Source: Planctomycetota bacterium (GTDB lineage: Bacteria > Planctomycetota > MHYJ01 > WSZJ01 > JACPWG01). From it: a DNA stretch of 64,000 bases. The stretch lies in NCBI GenBank assembly GCA_016197205.1, contig JACPWG010000108.1, positions 1 through 64,000 on the forward strand. Direction: 5' to 3'. The translations under genes were made by a program, and so were the position numbers. The notes under the pieces were generated by a model, which saw only the letters and a list, made by a program, of their open reading frames with translations, did no database searches and was not told the origin of the DNA. Each line of letters starts with the position of its first letter. Positions within the stretch are counted from its first letter, which is position 1. Shown here one piece after another: positions 42,699 through 54,453 of this stretch.

Positions 42699-44015
42699 AT
42701 GTTCAAGGCCCGACGCGCGCGCTTCCTGGAGCGAATCCAGGGGGGCGCCGCGATCTTTCCGAGCGCCTCGGTGCTCTACCGCTCGAACGATTCCGAGTTC
42801 GAGTTCCGCCAGGACAGCGACTTCTGGTATCTCACCGGCTTCGACGAGCCGGACGCCGTCGCCGTCCTTCTCGCCACGCAGCCGAAGCCGCGCCTCGTGC
42901 TCTTCGTGCGGCGCCGCAACCCCAAGGAGGAGGTCTGGACCGGCTACCGGGCCGGCGTGGACGGCGCGGTCAAGCGCTTCGGCGCGGACGAGGCCTTCCC
43001 CATCGATCAGCTCGACAAGCTCCTCCCGCGACTGCTCCGAAACACCGAGCGGGTCTACTACCGGCTGGGCAGGGACGCGGCCATGGACCGCCGGATCGTC
43101 TCGGCGATCGACCGCGTCCGGCGCCAGGAACGGCAAGGGCACCTCGCCCCAACCGCCATTCACGACCCGCGCGAGGTGCTCCACGAGATGCGGCTCGTCA
43201 AGGCCGAGGACGAACTCGCCCTCATGCGCCGCGCGACCGACATCACGTGCGCCGGCCACCGCGCCGCGATGCGCACGGCCCGCCCCGGACAGTTCGAGTA
43301 TCAGCTCGAGGCGGAGCTGGAGTACGTCTTCCGGCAACAGGGTTCGCCTTCCCCCGGCTATCCTTCCATCGTCGGTTCGGGGCCGAACGCGACCATTCTA
43401 CACTACAACACGAATCGCCGGAAGATCGAAGACGGCGACCTCGTGCTCATCGACGCGGGCGCAGAGGTCGAGGGCTACTCCGGGGACGTCACGCGGACCT
43501 TCCCCGTCGGGCGGTCCTTCAGCCGCGCGCAGGCCGCGATCTACCGCGAAGTCCTGAAGGCCCAGTGCGCGGTCATCGAATCGGTCAAGCCGGGGAAGAC
43601 GTTCAACTCCCTCCACGAACTGGCCGTCGAGCTCCTGACCGAGAGCATGCTCCGGCTCGGCCTCCTCAAGGGTCGGGCGAAGAAGCTCGTGAAAAAGAAG
43701 GCGTACCGCGCCTTTTACATGCACGGCACCAGCCACTGGCTGGGGATGGACGTCCACGACGTCGGCCACTACCGCCGCCGTCGCGAGTGGCGCAAGCTGG
43801 AGCCGGGGATGATCCTGACCGTGGAGCCCGGCATTTACGTCGCGCCCGACGCCAAGCGCGTCCCGCCGAAGTACCGGGGCATCGGCGTCCGCATCGAGGA
43901 CGACATCCTCGTGACGGCGGAGGGCCACCAGAACCTCACGGCGCGCGCCCCGAAGGAAATCGGGGAGATCGAGGAGCTGCGCGGTCGCGCGCTCGCCAAG
44001 GTGCCGCGAGCGTGA
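42699..44015 (+). CDS. pepP: Xaa-Pro aminopeptidase
   Basis: A 438-residue M24 metallopeptidase. The N-terminal creatinase-like domain (about 1-170; VLYRSNDSEFEFRQDSDFWY) precedes the pita-bread catalytic domain. The five metal ligands are visible: the Asp pair in LIDAGAEVEGYSGDVTRTFP, His in MHGTSHWLGMDVHDVG, Glu in LTVEPGIY and Glu in GVRIEDDILV. It removes N-terminal residues preceding proline in the cytoplasm. ATG 42699 has GGGAG 9 nt upstream; the longer frame has no family support. Confidence 0.92.
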   Translation: MFKARRARFLERIQGGAAIFPSASVLYRSNDSEFEFRQDSDFWYLTGFDEPDAVAVLLATQPKPRLVLFVRRRNPKEEVWTGYRAGVDGAVKRFGADEAFPIDQLDKLLPRLLRNTERVYYRLGRDAAMDRRIVSAIDRVRRQERQGHLAPTAIHDPREVLHEMRLVKAEDELALMRRATDITCAGHRAAMRTARPGQFEYQLEAELEYVFRQQGSPSPGYPSIVGSGPNATILHYNTNRRKIEDGDLVLIDAGAEVEGYSGDVTRTFPVGRSFSRAQAAIYREVLKAQCAVIESVKPGKTFNSLHELAVELLTESMLRLGLLKGRAKKLVKKKAYRAFYMHGTSHWLGMDVHDVGHYRRRREWRKLEPGMILTVEPGIYVAPDAKRVPPKYRGIGVRIEDDILVTAEGHQNLTARAPKEIGEIEELRGRALAKVPRA

Positions 44016-44129
44016 GCGTGAAGAAGACCGCCGTTCCTCATTGCGCCCCGCCGCCAAACGTGGTTTAATCCGGACTTCGATCCGCACCACCGCGGCCGAG
44101 CACGGCTCGCCCGCCCTGGGAGTTCCGCC

Positions 44130-45323
44130 ATGAAATTCGCCTGCGCGGCCAGCCACGAAGCCGAGACCGGGAAGGCGGTCGAGGAGTGCGCGCGCCGCAT
44201 CCAGGAAGCGGGGCTCGCCCCGGACCTGCTTCTCGTTTTCGTCACCGCCAACCACGTGGAGGAGGACTTCGCTCCCCACCTGGCCGACCTCCGGCAACGC
44301 ACGGGCGCGAAGAAGCTCCTGGGCTGCACCGGCCAGGGCCTCATTGGCGGCGGGAGCGAGCACGAGGAGCCGCCGGCCATGACCGTGTGGGCTGCCTCGC
44401 TCCCCGGCGCGGCGCTCCACACCTTTCACTGGACGCAGGAGCAGCTCGAGGCCGCGCGGCCCGGCGAGTTCCTCAAGGGCAGGCTGCCCGCGCTCGCGGG
44501 CGGCGGCAGGTCGGTCTTTATCGTGCTCGGCGAACCCTACACCTTCGACACGGAGCGGCTCGCCAAGGAAGTGGACGCGGCCTACCCGGGCGCGCCCGCG
44601 CTGGGCGGCAACGCGAGCGGCGGCAACGGTCCCGGCACCCAACCGCTCTTCCTGGAGGAGGAGGTCTACCGCGAGGGGCTGGTGGGCGTCGCCCTCGCCG
44701 GTGGGTTCGAGTTCCGCACCGTCGTGAGCCAGGGCTGCCGCCCGATCGGCCGGCACCTCGTCATCACGAAGGCCGAAGGCAACGTGATCTTTGAACTCGG
44801 CGGGCGGCCGACGCTCGCCGTCCTCAAGGAAATCCTCGACGCCCTCTCGGAGCAGGACCAGCGCCGCGTGCGCCACGGCCTCCACGTCGGTCGGGTCATC
44901 AACGAAAGCCAGGCCACCTTCAAGCAGGGGGACTTCCTGATCCGGAATCCCCTCGGCATCGATCCCGACAGCGGCGCGCTCGCGGTCGGCGATCTCTTCC
45001 GGAAGGGCCAGACGATCCAGTTCCACGTGCGCGACGCGGAGGCGGCCGCCGAAGACCTGCGCGGCATGCTCGGCAGCTTCGCGAAGGACCTCGGCGGGCG
45101 CAAGGTCGAGGGCGGGTTCCTGTTCAGTTGCAACGGCCGCGGACAGCGGCTCTTCGGCACGCCCGACCACGACTCGGGCCTCGTGCGCGACGCGCTTGGA
45201 AACTTTCCGCTGGCGGGTTTCTTCGCCGCCGGCGAAGTCGGCCCGGTCGGCGGCCGGAACTTCCTCCACGGCTTCACGAGCTCCCTGGGTTTCTTCCTCG
45301 AGGAAAAGCCGGCCCACGCCTGA
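44130..45323 (+). CDS. FIST domain sensor protein
   Basis: A 397-residue protein consisting of FIST_N (about 25-215; LGCTGQGLIGGG, ALGGNASGG) and FIST_C (about 225-385; ELGGRPTLAVLKEIL, LFSCNGRGQRLFG, GFFAAGEVGPVGGRNFLHGF). FIST domains are small-ligand sensors usually linked to signalling proteins. Here the protein stands alone with no attached kinase or cyclase. ATG 44130 has GGGAG 7 nt upstream. Confidence 0.88.
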   Translation: MKFACAASHEAETGKAVEECARRIQEAGLAPDLLLVFVTANHVEEDFAPHLADLRQRTGAKKLLGCTGQGLIGGGSEHEEPPAMTVWAASLPGAALHTFHWTQEQLEAARPGEFLKGRLPALAGGGRSVFIVLGEPYTFDTERLAKEVDAAYPGAPALGGNASGGNGPGTQPLFLEEEVYREGLVGVALAGGFEFRTVVSQGCRPIGRHLVITKAEGNVIFELGGRPTLAVLKEILDALSEQDQRRVRHGLHVGRVINESQATFKQGDFLIRNPLGIDPDSGALAVGDLFRKGQTIQFHVRDAEAAAEDLRGMLGSFAKDLGGRKVEGGFLFSCNGRGQRLFGTPDHDSGLVRDALGNFPLAGFFAAGEVGPVGGRNFLHGFTSSLGFFLEEKPAHA

Positions 45324-45398
45324 CGCCGCAGCGGCGGCAAGCGCCCAGCGGAGTCCGCCCCTCCCGCACCCTCCAGGCCTCTCCGATCGAGCCCCTGC

Positions 45399-45704
45399 GT
45401 GGAACGCTTCTTCTTCCTCAAATACGTCCTGCTCCAGCTTCTTTTTTTTGCACTCCTCGCCGGCTTCCTCGCTCTCTTCCTCCGCTATCCTTGGGCGACG
45501 GCGAAAGGCCTCCTCGGCATCCTGCTCCTGGCGCCGATCGCGTGGTTCTTCCTGTCCGCCCTGCACCCCGCGCCGATCGACAAGCGCTGCCCGAAGTGCT
45601 CGCGCCCGGCGCTTGTTCCGCTCCGCAAAGGCGCCCCGATCGGCGTCCGCTGCGCCGAGTGCGGGTTCGTGGACGAGGAGCACTCGACCGCCTACCTCGA
45701 CTAG
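45399..45704 (+). CDS. Small two-helix membrane protein with zinc ribbon
   Basis: A 101-residue protein with two membrane helices (about 7-28 and 34-54) and a C-terminal CPKC...CAEC zinc ribbon (about 63-86). The start is GTG 45399. Its TAG stop (45702-45704) is the first three bases of the MITE-like element that follows. No family assigned. Confidence 0.65.
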   Translation: MERFFFLKYVLLQLLFFALLAGFLALFLRYPWATAKGLLGILLLAPIAWFFLSALHPAPIDKRCPKCSRPALVPLRKGAPIGVRCAECGFVDEEHSTAYLD

Positions 45705-46095
45705 TGTCCCGCCTACGCTCATTCTGCTCGTTCGCCGGGCGCTCTGTGCAGGTCGGCTGGCTCCCGTCGGGTAGAGCTTTCCGGGAACCCGTGCGATGCG
45801 CTTGCCATCCCTTCGGCCCGGCTCAGGGCAGGCTCTGAGCGAAGCGACGCGCCGCAGCGCGGAGCGAAGTGAAGGATCCAAACCAAGCGTAGCGACCGCT
45901 TTTCTCGACAGGGCACTGGCTCGCCGACGACACGGTCCGAGGGCCGGTTGAGAAGGTTGGGCGTCCGTCCTTGCTTGGATCCTTCGCTTCGCGCTGCGGC
46001 GCTCCGCTCAGGAGGACATGCCGGGATGACAGGTTCACCGAACGCGTACTCCGCTACAGCGGCGGACCCTTGGAATTAGCGTAGACGGGACACTA
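45702..46095. mobile_element. MITE-like element, 394 bp
   Basis: The ends are TAGTGTCCCGCCTACGCT and AGCGTAGACGGGACACTA, 18-bp inverted repeats with one mismatch. TA occurs at both outer edges, fitting a TA target duplication as in IS630/mariner-type elements. Inside is another inverted pair around GGATCCTTCGCTTCGC. It has no transposase, so it would be moved in trans. Removing one TA and the element would leave TAA as the stop of the upstream gene. Confidence 0.78.
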
Positions 46096-46116
46096 AGTCG
46101 CCTGCCGGAAAAAGCC

Positions 46117-46145
46117 TTGACCCACCCCCCCGCCGCTGCTAGACT
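46117..46145 (+). promoter_or_regulatory. Promoter of ilvE
   Basis: TTGACC, 17 nt, TAGACT (5 of 6 and 4 of 6), 52 bp before the ATG. It lies just outside the MITE-like element, so the insertion leaves it intact. Confidence 0.6.
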
Positions 46146-46196
46146 TCGCCCCCCCTACAGCGACCGCGCGCCTTCCTTCCCATAGAGGGAGTCCCC

Positions 46197-47123
46197 ATGC
46201 CTTCCGTCCCCAAGACCGAAAAGATCTGGATGAACGGGCAGATGGTCGCCTGGGACGACGCCAAGGTGCACGTGCTGACCCACGCCCTTCACTACGGCAC
46301 CGGCGTCTTCGAGGGCATTCGCTGCTACGACACGGCCAAAGGGCCGGCGATCTTCCGGCTCGAGGACCACCTCAAGCGCCTGTTCAACTCGGGGCGGATC
46401 TACCACCTGCAATCCCCCCACCCCATCGAAGAGCTCCACAAGGCATGCGCCGAGCTGGTGCGGCTCAACAAGGCGCGCTCCTGCTACCTCCGCCCCATGC
46501 TCTATCGCGGCTTCGGCCCCATGGGCGTCCACGCCTCCGGCAATCCCACGCACGCCCTCGTCGTCTCGTGGCCCTGGGGCGCCTACCTCGGCGACAAGGC
46601 CATCAAGGAAGGAATCCGCGCCACCATTTCGAGCTGGCGCAAGTTCCCAAACGACTCCATGCCCGCGATGGCCAAGGCGTGCGGCCAGTACCTGAACTCC
46701 ATCCTCGCCGTCGCCGACGCCCAGAACAACGGCTACGACGAGGCCATTCTCCTCGACCACGGCGGCAACGTCTGCGAGGGCACCGGCGAGAACATCTTCT
46801 TCGTGAAGGACGGGACCCTCTGCACGAACGACGCGTCCTCCTCGATCCTCATGGGCATCACCCGCGACACCGTGCTCCGCCTGGCAGCCGACCTCGGCTT
46901 GCCCGTCACGATCAAGACCATCGCGGTCGGCGAGCTGTACTCGGCCGACGAGGTGTTCTTCTCCGGTACGGCGGCCGAAATCACCCCCGTCCGCGAGATC
47001 GACCGCCGCGAGCTCAGCGGCGGCCGGCCCGGACCCGTGACGAAGCGCATCCAGGAGGCCTACTTCGAGGCGGTCCTGGGGAAGAACAAGAAATACGCCG
47101 AGTGGCTCACGGTGGTGAAGTAA
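46197..47123 (+). CDS. ilvE: Branched-chain amino acid aminotransferase
   Basis: A 308-residue class IV PLP aminotransferase for the last step of Val, Leu and Ile synthesis. Motifs: HALHYGTGVFEGIRCYDT at the start, RPMLYRGFGPMGV, the catalytic Lys in MAKACGQYLNS (about residue 159), DEAILLDHGGNVCEGTGENI and SGTAAEITPVREID. The length fits IlvE. ATG 46197 has GGAG 5 nt upstream. Confidence 0.95.
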   Translation: MPSVPKTEKIWMNGQMVAWDDAKVHVLTHALHYGTGVFEGIRCYDTAKGPAIFRLEDHLKRLFNSGRIYHLQSPHPIEELHKACAELVRLNKARSCYLRPMLYRGFGPMGVHASGNPTHALVVSWPWGAYLGDKAIKEGIRATISSWRKFPNDSMPAMAKACGQYLNSILAVADAQNNGYDEAILLDHGGNVCEGTGENIFFVKDGTLCTNDASSSILMGITRDTVLRLAADLGLPVTIKTIAVGELYSADEVFFSGTAAEITPVREIDRRELSGGRPGPVTKRIQEAYFEAVLGKNKKYAEWLTVVK

Positions 47124-47186
47124 GCCGTCCGACGCACAATTCGGAGGATGTAAAAAAAAGACGAAAAAGAGAGTCGAACCCACGCG

Positions 47187-47268
47187 CGGGACCCGAGGGG
47201 TGGCCTACGGCCTGAGATCACACCCTCGAACCTGAACCAGGTAATGCTGGCGGAGGAACGGCGTCCCG
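47187..47268 (+). promoter_or_regulatory. TPP riboswitch upstream of thiC
   Basis: Conserved THI elements in order: GAGGGGTGGCC...GGCCTGAGATCACACCCTCG, GAACCTGAACCAGGTAATGC and TGGCGGAGGAAC. P1 can form from CGGGAC (47187-47192) and GTCCCG (47263-47268). It should repress thiC when thiamine pyrophosphate is bound. The region to the thiC start (47269-47442) would hold the expression platform; a 13-codon frame (47385-47426) ends 16 nt before thiC. Confidence 0.9.
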
Positions 47269-47442
47269 AACCAGGACCGGCGACTGGGCGAAACTGCCCG
47301 ACGCCCGTTCGCCGCCCCACCGCTCCCCCATCGACCGCCGGCCTGACCGGCCCGCGCCTGCCGCTCCCTTTCCCTCGTGCGCCCATGCGAAGGCGAGAAT
47401 TCCTTGCTTTCGTTGCCGCCAACTGAGAGGTTGCACACGACG

Positions 47443-49341
<1,899 letters not shown>

Positions 49342-49384
49342 CCCCACGCAAGGGGGTGCTGCAGCCCCCCTTTGCTCGTTCGGA

Positions 49385-49544
49385 AATGGTCCAAATTGCC
49401 GCAGGCGCTGCCCACAGCCGACGGCGGTTCCTTGGTTCGTGGGCACGGCAGCGCCGTGCCCCTACGGAAACGGGCCGGACGGCGACTGTGACCCGGATGT
49501 AGACCGGGCCGTCGTTCGTAGGGGCACGGCGTTGCCGTGCCCGC
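49385..49544. repeat. Family R mini-element with two REP palindromes
   Basis: 49385-49507 is a relative of 15524-15647 (ATGGTCCAAATTGCCGCAGG at the start, CGACTGTGACCCGGATGTAG at the end) with a palindrome at 49435-49466. A second, inverted palindrome follows at 49518-49544. They occupy most of the gap 49342-49620. Confidence 0.75.
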
Positions 49545-49620
49545 GCTGCGACAACCGGCAATCACACTCGCACGAGTCTCACCGGCGGTCGACACCCGCC
49601 GTCAATAGGAGCTTCGCCCC

Positions 49621-51801
49621 ATGCGCCTCGACCTCCTGCTCCTGCTATTGATCGTCGGCGCCTGCGGGGCCGGCGCCCTCGGCATGCGCGCGTTCGGGGA
49701 CGAGCCCAAGCCGGCCGCGGGGGCGGCGCAGCACACGAACCGGCTCGCGAAGGAGTCGTCCCCGTACCTGCTCCAGCATGCGCACAACCCGGTGGACTGG
49801 TATCCGTGGGGGGAGGAGGCCTTCAAGCGCGCCCAGCAGGAAGAGAAACCGATCTTCCTTTCGATCGGGTATTCCACCTGCCACTGGTGTCACGTCATGG
49901 AGCGCGAATCCTTCGAGAACGAGGAAATCGCGAAGCTGCTGAACGACTGGTTCGTGCCGATCAAGGTCGACCGCGAGGAGCGACCGGACGTCGACGCCGT
50001 CTACATGGAGGCGGTGACGCGGATGACGGGGGACGGCGGCTGGCCGCTCACCGTCTTCCTCACGCCGGACAAGAAGCCCTTCTTCGGCGGCACGTACTTC
50101 CCGCCGGACGACCGCTACGGGCGCCCGGGGTTCAAGCGGCTTCTGGAGATGTTGCACGAGCGCTGGACGAAGCAGCGCGACGAGCTGCTCAAGGCGAGCG
50201 GCGACTTCCTCAAGGAAATGGAAGCCGACAGCCGGCCGGCGGCCGCGGTCGGGCTCGAGGAGGGCCTCTTCTCGCGCTCGGTGGAGGCGTTCTGGGGGCT
50301 CTTCGATCAGAAAAAGGGCGGGTTCGGCAACCAGACGAAGTTCCCGCGCAGCCACGCGCTTTGCCTGTTGCTGCGGATGGCGCGCCGCACGCGGGACGAC
50401 CGCGCGCTGAAGATGGTCGACCTGACCCTGGACCGGATGGCGCGGGGCGGGATGTACGACCAGGTCGGCGGAGGGTTCCACCGGTACTCGACCGACGCGG
50501 AGTGGCACGTGCCGCACTTCGAGAAGATGCTCTACGATGAGGCGCTCCTGGCCTGGACCTATCTGGAAGGCTACCAGTCGACCCGCAAGGAGGACTGGGC
50601 GCGGGTCGCCCGGGAGACGCTCGACTACTGCCTGCGCGACCTCGCGGACGCGGACGGGGGCTTCCACTCGGCCGAGGACGCGGACAACGAAGGGGTCGAG
50701 GGCAAGTTCTACGTCTGGACGCCTACGGAGCTGGACGCGGTGCTCGGCCCGGACGCGGACCTGATCGCCCGCTATTACGATTGCACGGCGGACGGGAATT
50801 TCGAGTCGCAGAAGAGCATCCTGCGCGTGCAGGTGGCGCCGGCGGATTTCGCGGCGGCCGAGAAGCTCGCGCCGGAGGCCTTCGCGGCGAAGCTCGCGAC
50901 CGCGCGGACGAAGCTGCTGGAGGCGCGCGCGAAGCGGGTCCGGCCGCACAAGGACGACAAGGTGCTGGCCGGCTGGAACGGGCTGGCGATCGGGGCGCTC
51001 GCGCTCGGTGCGCAGGCCCTGGGCGAGGCCCGCTACCGGGACGCGGCCGTGCGCGCGGCCGATTTCGTGCTGGGCAAAATGCGCAAGGACGGGCGGTTGC
51101 TGCGGCGTTACCGCGCGGGCCAGGCCGCGGTGCCCGGGACGGCGGAGGACTACGCGTACGTGACCTGGGGGCTGCTGGGGTTGTACGAGGCGACTTTCGA
51201 CCCGCGCTGGCTGCGGGAGGCGCGGGGGCTGGCGCGCGACATGGTGCGGCTCTTCGCGGACGAGTCGGCCGGCGGCGCGCTGTGGCTGACGGGGAAGGAC
51301 ACGGAGGCGCTCGTGGTCCGCACGCGCGAGATCTACGACGGCGCGACGCCGTCCTCGAACGCGATGGCGGCCCTTTCGCTGCTCCGCATCGGCCGGCTGA
51401 CGGCCGACACGGCCATGGAAGAGCAGGGACGCGCGATCCTGAAGACCTTCTCGTCCGTGATCGCGGGTCAGCCGGAGGCGTATCCGGTCTCGCTGCTCGC
51501 GCTGGACTTCAGCCTCGGCCCGACCCGCGAGATCGTCCTGGTCGGGGACCCGGCGGCCGAGGGGACCGCGGCGCTGGTCGCCGCGTTGCGGCGCCGGTTC
51601 CAGCCGAATCAGGTGATCACCCTAGTGCCCCCGGCCGGGGCGACGCGCACGGCGATCGAGGAGCTGATCCCGTTCGTGAAGGGGCAGGAGATGAAGGACG
51701 GGAAGCCGTCGGCCTATGTCTGCCAAAACTTCGCGTGCAAGCGGCCGATCACGGACCCGGCGGAGTTCGAGAAGGTGCTGGACGAACCGATCCGGCGGTA
51801 G
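49621..51801 (+). CDS. Exported DUF255 (YyaL/SPATA20-like) protein
   Basis: A 726-residue protein. The N-terminus has a hydrophobic signal with a plausible lipobox (IVGAC, Cys15). Residues about 35-200 are the thioredoxin-like DUF255 domain with NRLAKESSPYLLQHAHNPVD and the redox CHWC (STCHWCHVMERESF). Residues about 215-680 form an alpha/alpha-barrel like N-acylglucosamine epimerases (GGFHRYSTDAEWHVPHFEKM, FHSAEDADNEGVEGKFYVWT). Family members are usually cytoplasmic, so the exported form is notable. Function unproven; a redox-linked role is inferred. ATG 49621 has GGAG 9 nt upstream. Confidence 0.88.
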   Translation: MRLDLLLLLLIVGACGAGALGMRAFGDEPKPAAGAAQHTNRLAKESSPYLLQHAHNPVDWYPWGEEAFKRAQQEEKPIFLSIGYSTCHWCHVMERESFENEEIAKLLNDWFVPIKVDREERPDVDAVYMEAVTRMTGDGGWPLTVFLTPDKKPFFGGTYFPPDDRYGRPGFKRLLEMLHERWTKQRDELLKASGDFLKEMEADSRPAAAVGLEEGLFSRSVEAFWGLFDQKKGGFGNQTKFPRSHALCLLLRMARRTRDDRALKMVDLTLDRMARGGMYDQVGGGFHRYSTDAEWHVPHFEKMLYDEALLAWTYLEGYQSTRKEDWARVARETLDYCLRDLADADGGFHSAEDADNEGVEGKFYVWTPTELDAVLGPDADLIARYYDCTADGNFESQKSILRVQVAPADFAAAEKLAPEAFAAKLATARTKLLEARAKRVRPHKDDKVLAGWNGLAIGALALGAQALGEARYRDAAVRAADFVLGKMRKDGRLLRRYRAGQAAVPGTAEDYAYVTWGLLGLYEATFDPRWLREARGLARDMVRLFADESAGGALWLTGKDTEALVVRTREIYDGATPSSNAMAALSLLRIGRLTADTAMEEQGRAILKTFSSVIAGQPEAYPVSLLALDFSLGPTREIVLVGDPAAEGTAALVAALRRRFQPNQVITLVPPAGATRTAIEELIPFVKGQEMKDGKPSAYVCQNFACKRPITDPAEFEKVLDEPIRR

Positions 51802-52127
51802 CGGGCCGCTGACGAAGCTCTGACGCGAGGACCGACCAGGGGTTCCGCGGTTGAAAGCGGTGCCGCCGGACGGGCCGCCTGAAGGCGGAACTACGAACGG
51901 CGGCGTCGGCACGCCGGCACCGCTGCCGCACTCGGTCGAGGGGCCACCGGCGATGCGGCGCTCGCGCGAGCGCAGGGGCGTCCCGCGAAAATCGTTCCCC
52001 CCCTCTCCCGCCGACCGGGCGAGGGCTTGGCTTGCGCCCCGAAGCTCGCCGCAGCAAGCGAAGGGGGGGGTGAGGGCCGCGCCTGACGCGGCGCCCGAGC
52101 TTGACTCTGTTTGCGACAGTGAGAGCC
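51802..52127. other. Intergenic with palindromic repeat motif
   Basis: Contains CCGCCTGAAGGCGGAACTAC (51880-51904), the same motif as 33467-33491, whose CCGCCT/AGGCGG forms a short hairpin. Nothing else is recognisable in these 326 bp. Confidence 0.6.
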
Positions 52128-54392
52128 ATGGAAAATCGACGAATGCTCAGCCATCTGTTCCACCCCTACGGGCTCCTCATGCGCGTGCCCGTCGCGGAGC
52201 GGCCGCGCTTCGGGCCGCGTGAGCAGCTCCGGTACGTGGACGTCGTGCTGGCGCTCCGCGAAGCGACCACCTCCGCGCATCGACTGCCTCTCCTGCTCGA
52301 GAAGACCTCCCTGGAGCTGGTCGCCGGACGCGCCGAGGAGGCCCTCGCGTGCCTGGATCAGGCGGACGTCGCGGCGCGAGAGCTTGGGGGGGAACGAGGG
52401 CTGGAGGTGCGTTACCTTCGCGGAAAGGCGCTCTATCGTTCGTCCTCCTTCGATGCCGCGGTCGCGGAATTTCGCGCAGTGGCCACGGGTGCGGGGTCCG
52501 GCGGCATGCTGAGCCGGCGCGCCTTCCTGCAGCTCGGCCGGGTGCAGCTCCACCAGGGGCGCTTCGCCCAAGCCATCGCCGATCTTCGGGCCGGGCTCGA
52601 GGGCGAGGGGCACACCCGGCACAACGCGGTCGGCGGGTGGTTCGATCTGGTCTTCGCCCTGCTTCACGAGTCCCTGCTCGAAGAGGCGGACGCGGCGCTC
52701 CGGTCCGTGGCGGCCCTGGCCGACCTGAACGATCCGGCCGACGGCGCCCGCCTGACCTACTACCGCGGGTGGGTGTCGTGGCAACGCCGTCACGCCTCCG
52801 AGGCCGCGGCGCTTCTCGAGCAAGCCAGCCGCGATTTCGCGCAAATGGAGGAGCACGACGCCTTCGCCTGCGCGGAGCTGGCACTGGCCCGGCTGGAAAT
52901 CGACGCGCCGGAACTGAAGGCCTGCGCGGACCGGTGCGAACGCGCGCGCGCCCTGCCGCTCACGCGCCCGGACGTCGCCATCGCGTTGTCCCTCTTGCGC
53001 GGCCTCGCCCTCCTCCTTGCGGGCCGACTCTCGGAGTGCGAAGGGGAGTACCGGCGGGCGGAGCGGCAGGCGGAGCGCGCGGGGCGCGCGGATCTACGAT
53101 GCCGGGCGCTGGAATGGTCAGCGCACCTGCACGCCCTGCGCGACGAGTCCGAGCGCGCCATCGCCGCGCTGACCCAGGCGCTGGAGCTGCACCGCAAAGT
53201 CGGCAATCCGCTGGGGGAAGCGATCGCCCTCGGCACGCTCGCCCGCGCGCACCGCCTGGCGGGCCGCGTCCCGGAGGCGGCGGCCGCGATCCGGGAAGCC
53301 CGGGCGCTCGTCGAGCGGATCGGGAACCGCCAGGAGCTGGCGCGCCTGGAACTCGAGGAGACGCAGGCGGCGATCGATCGTGGCGACCTGGCCGCGGCGG
53401 ACGCGCACGGACGCGAGGCCCTGCGGCTTTACGAGCTGCTGGGAAAGGGGACGCTCCGCTCGCTCGCCCTGCGCCACCTGGCCGAGGTCGCGGCCCTGCG
53501 CGACGACTTCGAGGAGGCGGAGCGGATCTATGCGCGGTCGATCGAGCGGCTGGGCGAGCGTCCTAGCCGGATCCTGCTCGCCGAGACGCTGGCGTCTCGC
53601 GCCCAGAGCCGGGCCGACGCGGAGCGGCTGGAGGACGCGCTGCGCGATCTCGCGGACGCACGCGCCCTCGCCGAAGCGGCCGGCTCCGCGCTGCTGGCCG
53701 AGGAGCTTCGCGGGCAGGCCGAGGAGCTTCGGGAGCGACACGCCGCGCAGGCGGTCCTCAGCCGGTACATGGAGCCACGGATCGCAGCGCGACTGCTCGC
53801 CCGCGGGCCCCGACGGCTCGCCGGCAACGTGCAGCAGGATGTCACGCTGCTCTTTTCCGACATCCGCGGCTATACGACCCTGACCGAGCGCCTGGGCCCT
53901 CACGAGACCGTCGCGTTTCTGAACGAGCATTTCACCGCGATGACGGAAGAAATCGCGCTGCAGGGCGGGACGATCGACAAGTTCATCGGCGACGCGGTCA
54001 TGGCGGTTTTCGGCGACCCCGGGCGGCCGCGGCCCGACGACCCGGAGCGCGCGGTGCGCGCGGCCCTCGGCATGTCGCGGCGGCGGCGTGAACTCAACGA
54101 GCAGCGCGCCGCCCTTGGGATGGAGCCCATCCGGATCGGCATCGGGATCGACACGGGCCCCGTGGTCATGGGGAACATCGGCTCCCCGAGGCGGCAGGCG
54201 TTCACCGTCATCGGCGACGCGGTCAACGTGGCCGCGCGCCTCGAGGCGCTGACGAAGGAACTGAAGACGGAAATCCTGCTGAGCGGGGCTGTCAGCGGCC
54301 GGATCGGGCACGTGCTCCGGACGCGTCCGCTCGGGAGCTTCGACCTCAAGGGGCGCGTGGGCAAGGTGGACGTGTTCACCGTCGAGGCGTGA
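52128..54392 (+). CDS. TPR-containing class III adenylate/guanylate cyclase
   Basis: A 754-residue cytoplasmic protein. Residues about 30-530 are TPR-like helical repeats (AEFRAVATGAGSGGMLSRRA, RAFLQLGRVQLHQGRFAQAI, AIALGTLARAHRLAGRVPEA). The C-terminal cyclase domain (about 565-754) has the first metal Asp in LFSDIRGYTTLTERL, the second in FIGDAVMAVFGDP with the purine-contact Lys before it (TIDKFIG), and the transition-state Asn/Arg in GDAVNVAARLE. The catalytic set looks complete, and Lys suggests cAMP. ATG 52128 is chosen over TTG 52101; ATG 52143 is possible. It could supply the cNMP for the CNB fusion at 10408, but they are far apart. Confidence 0.88.
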   Translation: MENRRMLSHLFHPYGLLMRVPVAERPRFGPREQLRYVDVVLALREATTSAHRLPLLLEKTSLELVAGRAEEALACLDQADVAARELGGERGLEVRYLRGKALYRSSSFDAAVAEFRAVATGAGSGGMLSRRAFLQLGRVQLHQGRFAQAIADLRAGLEGEGHTRHNAVGGWFDLVFALLHESLLEEADAALRSVAALADLNDPADGARLTYYRGWVSWQRRHASEAAALLEQASRDFAQMEEHDAFACAELALARLEIDAPELKACADRCERARALPLTRPDVAIALSLLRGLALLLAGRLSECEGEYRRAERQAERAGRADLRCRALEWSAHLHALRDESERAIAALTQALELHRKVGNPLGEAIALGTLARAHRLAGRVPEAAAAIREARALVERIGNRQELARLELEETQAAIDRGDLAAADAHGREALRLYELLGKGTLRSLALRHLAEVAALRDDFEEAERIYARSIERLGERPSRILLAETLASRAQSRADAERLEDALRDLADARALAEAAGSALLAEELRGQAEELRERHAAQAVLSRYMEPRIAARLLARGPRRLAGNVQQDVTLLFSDIRGYTTLTERLGPHETVAFLNEHFTAMTEEIALQGGTIDKFIGDAVMAVFGDPGRPRPDDPERAVRAALGMSRRRRELNEQRAALGMEPIRIGIGIDTGPVVMGNIGSPRRQAFTVIGDAVNVAARLEALTKELKTEILLSGAVSGRIGHVLRTRPLGSFDLKGRVGKVDVFTVEA

Positions 54393-54453
54393 CGCCAAGT
54401 CTCCGCCCCTTCCCGCCCTCCCGCCCTCCAACCCGCCCTCCAACCCGCCCGCC

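Noticed and set aside
45705..46095. Small genes inside the 394-bp element
   Set aside because: Frames are short, lack ribosome sites and run through inverted repeats.
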